The notes beneath the pieces were generated by a model. The model was not told the origin of the DNA. It was given only the letters and a program-made list of their open reading frames with translations, and searched no databases. Of a stretch of DNA of 64,000 nt, positions 7,746 through 17,569 are shown piece after piece. The position numbers and the translations under genes are program-made. The stretch is from Pseudomonadales bacterium (GTDB lineage: Bacteria; Pseudomonadota; Gammaproteobacteria; Pseudomonadales; Azotimanducaceae). Location: assembly GCA_028280225.1 (NCBI GenBank), contig JANQMF010000192.1:1-64000 (forward strand), given 5' to 3'. Each line of letters begins with the position of its first letter. Positions within the stretch are counted from its first letter, which is position 1.

Positions 7746-8678
7746 ATGAGTGAACTGATTTCAAACCGCGCTACTTGGCGCGACTACATAGACATGTGTA
7801 AACCGCGGGTTGTGTTGCTGATGTTGTTGTGCGCGGTTGTGGGTATGTTCCTGGCCACACCGGGGATGGTGCCCATGGCCACCCTCACCCTGGGATTGTT
7901 GGGCATTGGCCTGGTCGCAGGTTCGGCAGCGGTGGTTAATCATCTGGCGGATGCACATATCGACGCGCGCATGGCACGGACGCAAAATCGGCCGGTAGCC
8001 ACCGGCCGGGTCAGCCAGAATCAGGCGATGGTGTTTTCCGCCGTGACCGGTATAACCGGAATGGCTATATTGTGGTTTGGGGTAAATCCACTGACAGCCT
8101 GGCTAAACCTGGCGTCCTGGGTGGGTTATGGTCTGATTTATACCTTTTATCTGAAGCGGGCAACCCCGCAGAATATTGTGATTGGCGGGTTGTTTGGCGC
8201 TGCCCCGCCTCTGTTTGGCTGGACCGCGGTGACCAACAGTGTTGATGCCGGTGGTTTGTTGCTGGTGCTGATTATTTTTGCCTGGACACCCCCCCATTTT
8301 TGGGCCTTGGCATTGGACCGCAAAGAAGAATACGCCAAAGTGGGTGTACCGATGCTCCCGGTGACACACGGCGACGTATTTACCCGGCTGCATATTCTTT
8401 TGTATACCATCATTCTGGTCATAGCCTCGATCCTGCCGTTTTTGATTGGCATGTCGGGCTTGATCTATTTGGCCGCTGCCCTGGCCCTGGGCGCCGGTTT
8501 CCTGTACTGGGCCATTGTATTGGTGCGCAATACCAACCCCGCAGCACCCATGGAAACATTTAAATACTCGATCCTTTACCTGGCACTGTTGTTCGTTGCG
8601 CTGTTGGTTGACCATTATCTGATGGCCAGCCAAGTCATGCCGGGTCCAATTTACACCTTCGAAGCCATAGCCGGGTAG
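7746..8678 (+). CDS. ctaB: Protoheme IX farnesyltransferase (heme O synthase)
   Basis: UbiA-family prenyltransferase that adds a farnesyl group to heme B to give heme O, the substrate of CtaA. The start at 7746 gives 310 residues; the in-frame GTG at 7710 would add a polar leader not seen in the family. The Asp-rich prenyl-diphosphate motif appears as NHLADAHIDARMARTQNRP. A second motif is WTPPHFWALAL. About nine helices are present. The 117 bases after ctaA are non-coding. SCO follows after two bases. Confidence 0.95.
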   Translation: MSELISNRATWRDYIDMCKPRVVLLMLLCAVVGMFLATPGMVPMATLTLGLLGIGLVAGSAAVVNHLADAHIDARMARTQNRPVATGRVSQNQAMVFSAVTGITGMAILWFGVNPLTAWLNLASWVGYGLIYTFYLKRATPQNIVIGGLFGAAPPLFGWTAVTNSVDAGGLLLVLIIFAWTPPHFWALALDRKEEYAKVGVPMLPVTHGDVFTRLHILLYTIILVIASILPFLIGMSGLIYLAAALALGAGFLYWAIVLVRNTNPAAPMETFKYSILYLALLFVALLVDHYLMASQVMPGPIYTFEAIAG

Positions 8679-8680
8679 TT

Positions 8681-9367
8681 ATGTCAGCAGTTGGCAGGAC
8701 GGTTTTGTTGTGTGGGGTATTTATTACCCTGGTGGTGGGTCTATTTGTGTATCGAACGGTGCAGCCGCCACAGCTATCCGAAGAACAAATGCGCGAAAAA
8801 GGCGTTTTTATGTTACCCGTTCCCAGGGATATATCACCTTTTGAGCTGTCGGATCATTACGGCACACCCTTCGACAATAGCAGATTGTTGGGCAAGTGGA
8901 CCTTTATGTACTTTGGCTTTACCAACTGTCCGGACATCTGTCCGACCAGCATGTCGGTGCTGGGTCAGGTGGACCAACAGTTGCGTACCGCCGGCGATCA
9001 ATATGCGGATCAGTTCCAGGGGGTTTTGGTCACGGTGGACCCCGAGCGAGATACCGTGGATCGCCTGGGGCCGTATGCTACGGCCTTTTCACCCCATTTT
9101 TTTGGTGTTCTTGGAGACATTGCCAGTACCTTTGTATTGGCACAGCAACTTAATGTAGCGTTTGCCAAGGTGCCGCTGTCGGGGGATGAGGACAATGCAG
9201 ATAGCGGTGCACAGGATCCGGCTGGTGAGGCCGCCGGTTATACCATGGATCACACGGGGAATATCGTAATCATTAACCCCAAGGGTCATTATCATGGCTT
9301 CATAAAGTTGCCGCACGAGGCTGAGACCATTAGGCTAACGTTTCAATCATTGGCGGCGCGATTCTAA
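8681..9367 (+). CDS. SCO1/SenC family copper chaperone
   Basis: Membrane-anchored thioredoxin-fold copper protein that helps load or reduce the CuA site of coxB. One N-terminal helix is followed by the domain with CPDIC at 83-87 and His191 in MDHTGNIVIIN, the three expected copper ligands. An acidic insertion of about 20 residues (near 168-185) lies just before the His segment. It closes the oxidase assembly block. Confidence 0.95.
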   Translation: MSAVGRTVLLCGVFITLVVGLFVYRTVQPPQLSEEQMREKGVFMLPVPRDISPFELSDHYGTPFDNSRLLGKWTFMYFGFTNCPDICPTSMSVLGQVDQQLRTAGDQYADQFQGVLVTVDPERDTVDRLGPYATAFSPHFFGVLGDIASTFVLAQQLNVAFAKVPLSGDEDNADSGAQDPAGEAAGYTMDHTGNIVIINPKGHYHGFIKLPHEAETIRLTFQSLAARF

Positions 9368-9420
9368 TTTCGATTCAAGCTTCTATATCCAACCCGTTCC
9401 AAGACCTTAAAACGCGATTT

Positions 9421-10743
9421 ATGACCACCCGTCAGCAATCGACGGCACTGTGCGCGCCACTGGAAATTGAAGACTTTGGCGTTCAACCCATGGAAGATGC
9501 CAGTCCGCCAAAGTGGCACCTTGCCCACACCACGTGGTTTTTTGAAACCTTCCTGCTTAAACCCTTTGCCAAAGACTATCAGTGTTACCACAAACACTTT
9601 GAACACTTATTCAATTCCTACTACAACGGGGTAGGCACACCCTTTCCGCGGCCACGCCGGGGTGATTTGTCCAGGCCCACGGTTAAAGAGGTGATGGCTT
9701 ATCGCAGCTATGTTGAGGAACATATGCTGGATTTGATTGACGAGGCGGCTCATCCGCGCAACGCCGCGGTGCGTAATCAGCAGCATGAGAATCTAAGTCA
9801 AGCCATCTACACTCGTGTAGTGTTAGGAATTCACCATGAACAGCAACATCAAGAGCTTTTGCTGACGGACCTGAAATACAATTTTGGCCACAATCCATTG
9901 TTTCCTCCCTATTGCCCCTTGTTACGGGACGCAACACAAGACCCACCGGATACCCAGATCTTTCAACAATATAACGGTGGGATGTGTCGCATCGGCGCAA
10001 GTCCCAACGCGGTTGATTTCTGTTTTGACAATGAGGCCCCGGCGCACCGGGTATTTGTACATCCCTTTGCTCTGGCGGACCGGTTGGTGACTAACGGCGA
10101 GTATTTAGCCTTTGTCGAAGATGGGGGTTACCAGCGCTCGGAGCTGTGGTTGTCGGAAGGCTGGGTTAAGTTGTTGGAGAGTCAATGGCAAGCTCCGCTG
10201 TATTGGACAAAACAAGGTGACCAATGGTACGAATACCGTCTTGACGGGCTGCATCCGCTGCGCCTGGAATTGCCGGTAGTCCACGTCAGTGCCTTTGAAG
10301 CCCTGGCTTATGCGGCTTGGCGGGGTATGCGGCTGCCTACAGAGTTTGAATGGGAAGTAGCGGCGCAACAGCAGGATGTACAGGGTAATTTTATGGAAGC
10401 TAAGTTCTTTCATCCCCAGGCTGCGCAAGTGCCGGGAACATGTCCCGATACATCAGGCGAAAGACGCAGCGCAGACAGAAACAACAAACCGCATCAGGCG
10501 CTTGATCAGCTTTACGGTGAAGTGTGGCAGTGGACCTGCAGCAGTTATGCACCTTATCCCGGGTACCAGCCTTTGCCGGGGACCCTGGGGGAATACAACG
10601 GTAAGTTCATGAGCAGTCAGCTGGTGTTACGCGGTGCATCCTGCGCAACCCCGGCCACTCACGCCCGGCAAACGTATCGGAACTTCTTTTACCCACCGGA
10701 CCGGTGGCAATTTTCAGGGATAAGGCTGGCACAAGATGTCTGA
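9421..10743 (+). CDS. egtB: Ergothioneine biosynthesis sulfoxide synthase EgtB
   Basis: Non-heme iron enzyme that joins hercynine to a cysteine-containing thiol using oxygen. The N-terminal DinB-like domain carries the iron ligands His36 (HLAHTTW) and His139/His143 in HEQQHQE. The C-terminal formylglycine-generating-enzyme-like domain includes RLPTEFEWEVAA and ends in FSGIRLA. The given ATG is the first standard start, but family-like sequence (FQDLKTRF) continues upstream in frame to a stop at 9331 with no ATG, GTG or TTG. The true start may therefore be non-canonical. It overlaps egtD by eight bases. Confidence 0.93.
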   Translation: MTTRQQSTALCAPLEIEDFGVQPMEDASPPKWHLAHTTWFFETFLLKPFAKDYQCYHKHFEHLFNSYYNGVGTPFPRPRRGDLSRPTVKEVMAYRSYVEEHMLDLIDEAAHPRNAAVRNQQHENLSQAIYTRVVLGIHHEQQHQELLLTDLKYNFGHNPLFPPYCPLLRDATQDPPDTQIFQQYNGGMCRIGASPNAVDFCFDNEAPAHRVFVHPFALADRLVTNGEYLAFVEDGGYQRSELWLSEGWVKLLESQWQAPLYWTKQGDQWYEYRLDGLHPLRLELPVVHVSAFEALAYAAWRGMRLPTEFEWEVAAQQQDVQGNFMEAKFFHPQAAQVPGTCPDTSGERRSADRNNKPHQALDQLYGEVWQWTCSSYAPYPGYQPLPGTLGEYNGKFMSSQLVLRGASCATPATHARQTYRNFFYPPDRWQFSGIRLAQDV

Positions 10744-11710
10744 TCAAGCAGCGCCAAAAGGTGACTATCATTTTTATGACTACAAACCCGCTCAGGACGA
10801 TATGGCGGATGAGGTACTGCAGGGTTTAACCAGCAGCCCCAAACACATATCACCCAAATACTTTTACGATACAGCGGGGTCGTTACTATTCGAGCGCATT
10901 ACCGAACTTAAGGAATATTATCTGACCCGTACGGAAATGGCGTTGTTTAATGCGCATCTGCCGGATATTGCGGATCAACTGCCGCAACACAGTTGCCTCA
11001 TTGAATATGGTAGCGGCAGTTCGCTGAAGATTCGCAAAGTGCTGGAAAATCTGGTGCCCCGTGCTTACGTACCGGTGGATATATCAAGCCGGCACTTGCA
11101 GGATAATGCCCAGGCGTTGCAGGAAGATTTTCCTGAATTAGATGTTTATCCGGTCTGTGCGGACATCACCCAGGTGTTTGCACTCCCCGTGCAGGTGGAA
11201 TGGATGCCCAAGGTGGCCTTTTTCCCCGGGTCGAGTATCGGCAATTTTGAACCTCACGAAGCCCGGGATTTTCTACGTAACGTCCACCAGACCATAGGCC
11301 CGGAAGGTGCCTTAATTATCGGAGTGGACCGCAAGAAAGATCATGGTGTACTGGAGGCAGCCTACAATGATGCCAAGGGGGTTACGGCGGCATTTAACCT
11401 GAATGTATTGCGTCACTTTAATCAGGCCCTGTCCGCGAATTTTGACCTCAGTAATTTTCGTCATGAAGCCCGCTACGATGATCTGGGGGGCCGGGTACAG
11501 ATGTTTTTAAAGAGCCTGGAAGACCAGGAAGTTCAGGTTAATGGCGAAAAAGTCCATTTTTGCGCAAACGAAATTATTCATACGGAAAATTCTTACAAGT
11601 ACCACCCGGAAGAGTTTTTGAGCCTTGCGGATGGGGCGGGTTTTAAACCGCTGGCGCAATATGATGATAAACGCGGCTGGTTTTCCATCTACCTCCTGAG
11701 TTCTGCCTAA
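10736..11710 (+). CDS. egtD: L-histidine N-alpha-methyltransferase EgtD
   Basis: SAM-dependent enzyme that trimethylates histidine to hercynine, the first step of ergothioneine synthesis; EgtB uses the product. The 324 residues open with the family signature SPKYFYDTAGSLLFERIT. The SAM site includes EYGSGSSLKIRKVLE, and FFPGSSIGNF is well conserved. The ATG lies inside the end of egtB, so translation is probably coupled. The later-pathway lyase is not encoded nearby. Confidence 0.95.
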   Translation: MSDQAAPKGDYHFYDYKPAQDDMADEVLQGLTSSPKHISPKYFYDTAGSLLFERITELKEYYLTRTEMALFNAHLPDIADQLPQHSCLIEYGSGSSLKIRKVLENLVPRAYVPVDISSRHLQDNAQALQEDFPELDVYPVCADITQVFALPVQVEWMPKVAFFPGSSIGNFEPHEARDFLRNVHQTIGPEGALIIGVDRKKDHGVLEAAYNDAKGVTAAFNLNVLRHFNQALSANFDLSNFRHEARYDDLGGRVQMFLKSLEDQEVQVNGEKVHFCANEIIHTENSYKYHPEEFLSLADGAGFKPLAQYDDKRGWFSIYLLSSA

Positions 11711-11765
11711 GTACCCCAGAACAATTTCTTAACGTTTAGCCGGCTTTAACCTTTGCCCGGGTGGG

Positions 11766-12746
11766 CTAAATCGCAATCTGTTCAGGTTGCAGATAAAAAG
11801 GGTGCCTCAGGTGTTGTTGAACAATATTGCGGAACTCGTCGGGGTTCTTAAAGCGAATCAATTCTGCTTCGTGACGCCGCAGGGCAACCGCCAGCCGGGA
11901 TAGCCAAAAAGCCAAAGCACCATACAGGGCAAAGCTTGGGAAGAACCAGATTTCTTCCTGGGTCAGGGGCCGGATCTGGTGGTATGCCTTAAGCAGTTGG
12001 GTGGTACGCTCAATATCCAAGCCGCCTCCGGAGTCGTTACACCAATCATTGGCGGCAACAGCAAGATCGTAAATGTAGTAGCCGGTGGCGGCATGGTGAA
12101 AGTCCAGGACACCGGCCAGTCCCAACTCGTTAAACAGTAGATTGTCGCGAAACAAATCACCGTGAATCATACCCCTGGGCAGCTGGGCGACATCACGGCG
12201 TTGCAGCAAAGACTCCAGTTTGGTCACGCTGGTTTCAATCAGGCGCTGATCGGTGTAGGGGATATAACCGCGCACCATATCCCTGCGCTCAGCCAGCCAG
12301 CGGATGCCACGGGGATATTCGGGTAAGCTGATGTTGCCGTCTTGCAGGGTCCGATGCATACGGGCAATAAAGCGGCCCAGGGCACTGATTTGCTTGATGG
12401 TGGGATTAAAAATATGACGGCCCGGAAAGCGACGCTGCAGCATGGCGGGCTTGCCGTCGATATGGGTGATGGTTTCCCCCCGGATGTTAGGTAAAGGCTC
12501 CGGTACCGGTAAACCCCCGGCTGCCAGGGCCTGCATCATGGGCACATAGCTGTCACCGGCATTGGCAGGTTGTTCCATAATGGTCAGCACATATTCCCGG
12601 CACTGTCCGTCCCGCTGGGTTTGTACAAAGTAGTTGCTGTTTTCGATGCCGTTGGCCGCGGGCCAGAAGCGTTGCAAAAGACCAATATCGTAGCTGGCCA
12701 GGGTGGCTTCCAAAGTTTCTGTGGGTAGCTGGGTAACCGCGTTCAT
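11766..12746 (-). CDS. thrB: Homoserine kinase (aminoglycoside-phosphotransferase fold)
   Basis: ThrB of the Pseudomonas type, which phosphorylates homoserine on the way to threonine and is unrelated in fold to the E. coli enzyme. Its 326 residues show GIENSNYFVQT near the ATP loop, the catalytic-loop sequence MIHGDLFRDNLLF, and the metal motif GVLDFHHA. The gene faces egtD across 55 bases. DUF2782 and polA lie upstream, as in Pseudomonas. Confidence 0.93.
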   Translation of the reverse strand: MNAVTQLPTETLEATLASYDIGLLQRFWPAANGIENSNYFVQTQRDGQCREYVLTIMEQPANAGDSYVPMMQALAAGGLPVPEPLPNIRGETITHIDGKPAMLQRRFPGRHIFNPTIKQISALGRFIARMHRTLQDGNISLPEYPRGIRWLAERRDMVRGYIPYTDQRLIETSVTKLESLLQRRDVAQLPRGMIHGDLFRDNLLFNELGLAGVLDFHHAATGYYIYDLAVAANDWCNDSGGGLDIERTTQLLKAYHQIRPLTQEEIWFFPSFALYGALAFWLSRLAVALRRHEAELIRFKNPDEFRNIVQQHLRHPFYLQPEQIAI

Positions 12747-12799
12747 GACCGGTTAGCTTGACGCTGGATGCTGATGTGACGTTTCAATACGGTTGCCAT

Positions 12800-13129
12800 C
12801 TAAAACTCCGCAATCACCCACTGGGGTAACAACATATCCGCACGTTGCAGGTCACCATAACCCTTGGTGGGGTCGCGGGGTACCAGATAGTAGGGTTTAC
12901 CCCATTTGGGCACGACCCGAACCATACGCAACTGACCGTTTTGCCGAAATTCGTAAACCACTTTGTCTTTGCCGGCAATAATTACAACATCAGGCCCCCG
13001 CAGGGATTCTTCAGCATGGACCGGCCTGCTGACGCCCGCAAAAACCAGAACCATGCAGCAGCCGGCAGCGGCAATTGCGCTGAATATTTTGCAGGACAAT
13101 CTATTGGGCTGTAGTAAAGTGCGCAGCAT
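12800..13129 (-). CDS. DUF2782 exported protein
   Basis: Small periplasmic protein of unknown function between thrB and polA. The start chosen at 13129 gives 109 residues with a normal signal peptide ending near PVHAEE; an in-frame upstream start at 13177 would add 16 basic residues. The mature domain holds YEFRQNGQLRMVRVVPK and PYYLVPRD, typical of DUF2782. Possibly co-transcribed with thrB, 53 bases away. Confidence 0.82.
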   Translation of the reverse strand: MLRTLLQPNRLSCKIFSAIAAAGCCMVLVFAGVSRPVHAEESLRGPDVVIIAGKDKVVYEFRQNGQLRMVRVVPKWGKPYYLVPRDPTKGYGDLQRADMLLPQWVIAEF

Positions 13130-13239
13130 AAATCGAATGTTGACGCAAAAACGCCGGCATCGCAAAAATAACCGCAAAAAAAGCCCTGGTGTATGGAATT
13201 GACCCGCATTAATAGCGGGTGGAGGTAAAGACGAGCGTT

Positions 13240-15954
13240 ATGGCAAAAGAAAAAGCACCGCTGATCCTGGTTGACGGCTCGTCCTATTTGTTCCGGGCCT
13301 ACTATGCTTTGCCGGACCTGAGCACCACGGCAGGCCAACCCACCGGCGCGGTGAGAGGTGTGATCGCCATGATACGTAAGCTCACCAAGGACTATACGGG
13401 CAGCACAATTGTGGTGGTATTTGACGCCCCGGGGAAAACTTTTCGTGATGATCTGTATACCGAATACAAGGCCAATCGCGCATCCATGCCCGACGACCTG
13501 CGTGAACAAATTCAACCCATTCACGACATCATCCGGGCCATGGGACTTCCCCTGCTGGTGGAACCCGAGGTTGAGGCGGATGATGTGATTGGGACTCTGG
13601 CTCTTCAAGCCACGGCAGCGGCTCGGGAAACCATCATATCCACCGGGGACAAGGATATGGCTCAATTGGTCTCGGATCATGTCACCCTGGTCAATACCAT
13701 GACCGAAACCATCATGGATCGGGAAGGGGTGATGGCGAAATTTGGGGTCCCGCCGGAACGGATAATCGACTACCTGGCGTTGATGGGGGACAGCGTGGAC
13801 AATATCCCCGGCGTCCCCAAGGTTGGGCCAAAAACCGCGGCGAAGTGGCTCAATTTATATGACTCCCTGGATGGTGTAATGGAAAACGCGGACGCCATTA
13901 AGGGTAAGGTGGGGGAAAACCTGCGCGACAGTCTGGAACAGTTGCCGCTATCCAAGGCGTTGACCACGATCAAGTGTGATGTTGCTCTTAAGGTGGGTGT
14001 TGATGATTTACACGCCGCACCGCCGGATACCGACACCTTATTACAATTGTTTGACAACCTGGAATTTAAAGCTTGGGCGGAGGAGCTACGCGCCGGTGAT
14101 GACACCGCTGAGGTTGAGCCCGGTGCTGCACCCATTGCCCCTGTTGAGGTTGACTACGAGTGTATTACCGAAGGTGCGCAGCTTGAGGCTTGGATGAAGA
14201 AGTTACAAGCTGCCGGAACTTTTGCCCTGGATACCGAAACCACCAGCATTAACTACATGGAAGCGGAACTGGTTGGCTTTTCTTTTGCGGTAGCACCCGG
14301 ACAAGCGGCCTATCTGCCCATTGGCCACGACTATGCCGGAGCGCCCCAACAACTGGATTTTGCCGTGGTTAAAAAGGCACTGGCGCCTGTTCTGGCGGAC
14401 AAGAAACTCACCAAGGTTGGACAAAATCTCAAATACGATATCAGCGTATTGGAACGCCACGGGTTTTCCGTGGACGGTCCAATCTTCGATACGATGTTGC
14501 AGTCCTATGTGCTTAACAGCGTGGCGACAAAACACAATATGGATGCCTTGGCCAAAACCTATCTTGGTGTATCCACCATTCACTTTGAGGACATTGCGGG
14601 CAAGGGGGCAAAGCAGCTCACCTTTAATGAAATCCCGGTGGACAGCGCTGCGGAATATGCAGCGGAAGATGCGGACATTACCTTGCAGCTCCACCACGTA
14701 TTGTGGCCCAAATTGCAGGCTGAGGATAAACTGGTGTCGGTATATACGGACATTGAGTTACCGCTGGTCAGGGTTTTGTCTTCCATAGAACGTCATGGCA
14801 CCCTGGTTGACGGCCGCTTGTTAAAACAGCATAGCGCGGAGTTAACTGATCGACTGGAAGAGCTGAAACAAACCGCCTGGGACTTAGCCGGCGAAGAGTT
14901 TAACTTAGACAGCCCCAAACAGTTGCAAACCATTTTTTACGACAAACTTGCTTTGCCGGTGTTGAAAAAGACACCCAAGGGTGCACCCTCCACCGCGGAA
15001 CCCGTGCTGGTAGACCTGGCCAGAGACTATGAATTACCGGCAACAATCCTGGAGTATCGTGGCCTGGCGAAACTCAAGTCGACCTATACGGATAAATTAC
15101 CCCTGCAAATTAATACCGACACGGGCCGCATTCACACCTCCTACCACCAGGCTGTTGCGGCAACCGGCCGGTTATCTTCGGCAGATCCCAACCTGCAGAA
15201 CATCCCGATCAGAAACGCTGAGGGGCGCCGCATAAGACAGGCCTTTGTGGCCCCGGCCGGTAAGGTGATTGTTGCCGCGGACTACTCCCAGATTGAGCTG
15301 CGTATTATGGCGCACCTGTCTAACGATGAAAATCTTGGGCATGCCTTTGCTGAGGGTTTGGACATCCATAGGGCAACCGCTGCGGAAGTTTTTGCGTGTG
15401 CACCCGATGCGGTCAGTGACGAACAGAGGCGCGGTGCCAAGACGATAAACTTCGGCTTGATTTACGGCATGTCGGCTTTTGGCCTGGGCCGGCAACTCAG
15501 TATCTCCCGCACACTTGCCGCGGAATATATTGAACGCTACTTTCAGCGTTATCCGGGGGTTCGCCAATATATGGAAGAAACCCGGGCCGTCGCCCGGGAG
15601 CAGGGGTATGTGGAAACCGTATTTGGACGCCGTTTGTATTTGCCGGAAATAAACGCCCGGCATGCCCCGCGACGTCAGGCCGCAGAGCGCACCGCCATTA
15701 ATGCGCCAATGCAGGGCACGGCGGCGGATATTATCAAGCGTGCCATGCTCAATGTAGACGCGTGGCTGGCCAAGGCGGAATTGGATGCCGCCATGATGAT
15801 GCAGGTCCATGATGAACTTGTATTTGAAGTGGCGGCGGCGGACGTTGACGTCCTGGTCCAAAAAGTGACCGAGATCATGCAGGGTGCCGCGGTGTTAAGC
15901 GTACCCCTAATTGTCGACACCGGCGTGGGGCAAAACTGGGATGAAGCGCACTAG
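13240..15954 (+). CDS. polA: DNA polymerase I
   Basis: Repair and Okazaki-fragment polymerase of 904 residues from the ATG at 13240, about the E. coli length. The N-terminal 5'-nuclease domain begins ILVDGSSYLFRAYYAL. The 3'-5' exonuclease domain appears active, with FALDTETTS. The polymerase domain carries motif A (VAADYSQIELR), motif B (RRGAKTINFGLIYGMS) and motif C (QVHDELVFEV). GGAGGT at 13220-13225 is rather far from the ATG; a GTG at 13219 is a less likely start. Confidence 0.97.
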   Translation: MAKEKAPLILVDGSSYLFRAYYALPDLSTTAGQPTGAVRGVIAMIRKLTKDYTGSTIVVVFDAPGKTFRDDLYTEYKANRASMPDDLREQIQPIHDIIRAMGLPLLVEPEVEADDVIGTLALQATAAARETIISTGDKDMAQLVSDHVTLVNTMTETIMDREGVMAKFGVPPERIIDYLALMGDSVDNIPGVPKVGPKTAAKWLNLYDSLDGVMENADAIKGKVGENLRDSLEQLPLSKALTTIKCDVALKVGVDDLHAAPPDTDTLLQLFDNLEFKAWAEELRAGDDTAEVEPGAAPIAPVEVDYECITEGAQLEAWMKKLQAAGTFALDTETTSINYMEAELVGFSFAVAPGQAAYLPIGHDYAGAPQQLDFAVVKKALAPVLADKKLTKVGQNLKYDISVLERHGFSVDGPIFDTMLQSYVLNSVATKHNMDALAKTYLGVSTIHFEDIAGKGAKQLTFNEIPVDSAAEYAAEDADITLQLHHVLWPKLQAEDKLVSVYTDIELPLVRVLSSIERHGTLVDGRLLKQHSAELTDRLEELKQTAWDLAGEEFNLDSPKQLQTIFYDKLALPVLKKTPKGAPSTAEPVLVDLARDYELPATILEYRGLAKLKSTYTDKLPLQINTDTGRIHTSYHQAVAATGRLSSADPNLQNIPIRNAEGRRIRQAFVAPAGKVIVAADYSQIELRIMAHLSNDENLGHAFAEGLDIHRATAAEVFACAPDAVSDEQRRGAKTINFGLIYGMSAFGLGRQLSISRTLAAEYIERYFQRYPGVRQYMEETRAVAREQGYVETVFGRRLYLPEINARHAPRRQAAERTAINAPMQGTAADIIKRAMLNVDAWLAKAELDAAMMMQVHDELVFEVAAADVDVLVQKVTEIMQGAAVLSVPLIVDTGVGQNWDEAH

Positions 15955-15971
15955 CCTTTTAGCCAAACGCC

Positions 15972-16580
15972 TTAGGGTCCCATCCAGTCCAGAATTTTGT
16001 TAATCAGGTCCTGCTTGCCGGTGTTTTTCAGCGCCGAAAATATCTGTGCGGAAAAATAATTGTGGGTGCGGTAGCTATGCGCAAACCGGTTTAGGGTTTG
16101 CTGCTGCTTGGAATAGCTTAACTTGTCCGCCTTGTTCAACAGTACGTGGGCAGGCAACTGTGAGGCTTCCGCCCAACCCAGAATTTCCTGGTCGAAGGCC
16201 TGGTTGGGATGGCGGATGTCCATGACCAGAACCAGACCTACCAGATTATCCCGATTAGACAGATAGTGGTTAACCGACTGTTGCCATTTGGCCTGGGCTG
16301 CCCTGCCGGCTTTTGCGTAACCGTAACCGGGCAGATCGACGAGCCGTCCGCCCTGAGCGATATCAAAAAAATTCAGCAACTGCGTGCGTCCGGGCGTTTT
16401 TGAGACCTTGGCCATTTTTCGGTTGTTGGTAATGGTATTCAACACCGAGGACTTGCCCGCATTGGATCGGCCGGCAAAGGCGACCTCGGGGCAATCATCC
16501 TGGGGGCAATGTTTTAAATCCGGCGAGCTGGTTAAAAAGCTCGCTTCCAATCGCTCTATCGGGGGCACTTTTTCTGTCAT
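15972..16580 (-). CDS. engB: Ribosome biogenesis GTPase EngB (YsxC)
   Basis: GTPase needed for assembly of the large ribosomal subunit. The start at 16580 gives 202 residues, the family's usual size; a longer frame to 16622 adds 14 Arg-rich residues. GTPase motifs are clear: GRSNAGKSS (G1), DLPGYGYAK (G3) and NKADKLS (G4). The gene converges on polA with 17 bases between stops and is divergent from the cytochrome c4 gene. Confidence 0.95.
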   Translation of the reverse strand: MTEKVPPIERLEASFLTSSPDLKHCPQDDCPEVAFAGRSNAGKSSVLNTITNNRKMAKVSKTPGRTQLLNFFDIAQGGRLVDLPGYGYAKAGRAAQAKWQQSVNHYLSNRDNLVGLVLVMDIRHPNQAFDQEILGWAEASQLPAHVLLNKADKLSYSKQQQTLNRFAHSYRTHNYFSAQIFSALKNTGKQDLINKILDWMGP

Positions 16581-16587
16581 GTTGTTA

Positions 16588-16593
16588 TATAAT
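16588..16593 (+). promoter_or_regulatory. Perfect -10 hexamer, possible cytochrome c4 promoter
   Basis: TATAAT lies just before the engB start on the opposite strand and about 120 bases ahead of the cytochrome c4 ATG. No good -35 hexamer sits at the proper distance, so an activator would be needed. Confidence 0.3.
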
Positions 16594-16708
16594 CCGCGCG
16601 CCCGAACTCTGGCACGATTCATTCTGGCGGTGCAAGTTTAGTGCACCCGGAGTCAATAGAACTTAAAGAATTAAAACGTTTGAAGAAGTTAAAGAGATGG
16701 ATGCTTGC

Positions 16709-17341
16709 ATGAAGGTACGCAAAATTGCTGACTTATTGATATTTGGCCTTGCGGCTGCTGTTTTAACGCCTGCAGCTTGGGCTGCGGGGGATGTAGAGCG
16801 GGGTAAGGCTCAGGCCGCACCCTGTGCGGCGTGTCATGGTCAGGATGGTGCGACACCGCTTGCAGCGGATTATCCGAATATTGCCGGGCAAAACGAGACT
16901 TACCTGTTGCGGCAGTTGCAAATGATTCAATCTGAACAACGCAGTATTCCGCTGATGGCGGGGCAATTAAACGGCAAAAGTGAGCAGGACCTGGCGGATC
17001 TTGCCGCCTACTACGCCTCTTTACCGGCCAAGATTGGCCAGGCAGCGGGTGATGATGAGCAGATTGCCGCCGCGCAACAGATCTATCGGGGCGGTATTGC
17101 GCGCAAAAATGTGGCCGCCTGTATTGCCTGTCACAGTCCTACCGCGGCAGGCAACGCGCAAGCGGGATTCCCTCGCATCAGCGGCCAGTCGGTGGAATAC
17201 ACTATTGCCCAGCTAACCGCCTACAGGGAAAAACAACGCACCACGGATGAGCTGTTCGGCGGCATGATGCGGGACACCGCGGAAGGTTTGACGGATACGG
17301 AAATTGCCTTGCTGGCAGACTATTTGCAGGGTTTGCACTAA
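16709..17341 (+). CDS. Cytochrome c4 (diheme)
   Basis: Periplasmic diheme cytochrome that can feed electrons to the aa3 or cbb3 oxidases. A signal peptide ends in AAWAAG. Two cytochrome c domains follow, with heme motifs CAACH and CIACH and Met ligands in SIPLMAG and LFGGMM. The start at 16709 (MKVRK) gives a standard signal peptide; an ATG at 16697 adds four residues. The position between engB and dsbA is conserved in Pseudomonas-type genomes. Confidence 0.94.
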   Translation: MKVRKIADLLIFGLAAAVLTPAAWAAGDVERGKAQAAPCAACHGQDGATPLAADYPNIAGQNETYLLRQLQMIQSEQRSIPLMAGQLNGKSEQDLADLAAYYASLPAKIGQAAGDDEQIAAAQQIYRGGIARKNVAACIACHSPTAAGNAQAGFPRISGQSVEYTIAQLTAYREKQRTTDELFGGMMRDTAEGLTDTEIALLADYLQGLH

Positions 17342-17569
17342 GACTCAGCACATCTGAACAGAGCACGGAAGCGGCCTTATGGCAACAAACCGCGGATTGT
17401 GATGTCAATTAAGGCTAAGTTCATTAAGCCCGGGTACGCTGGGCAGCCATTTCATGTCTGGGGGCTTAAGGACCCCGCAAAAGGTTTGTGCGGCTGACCG
17501 GCGTGTCGCCACGGCGTTATTGGGCAACAGACAAGCAAGCTAGAGAAACTGGAGTGGGAAACGGTAAAG

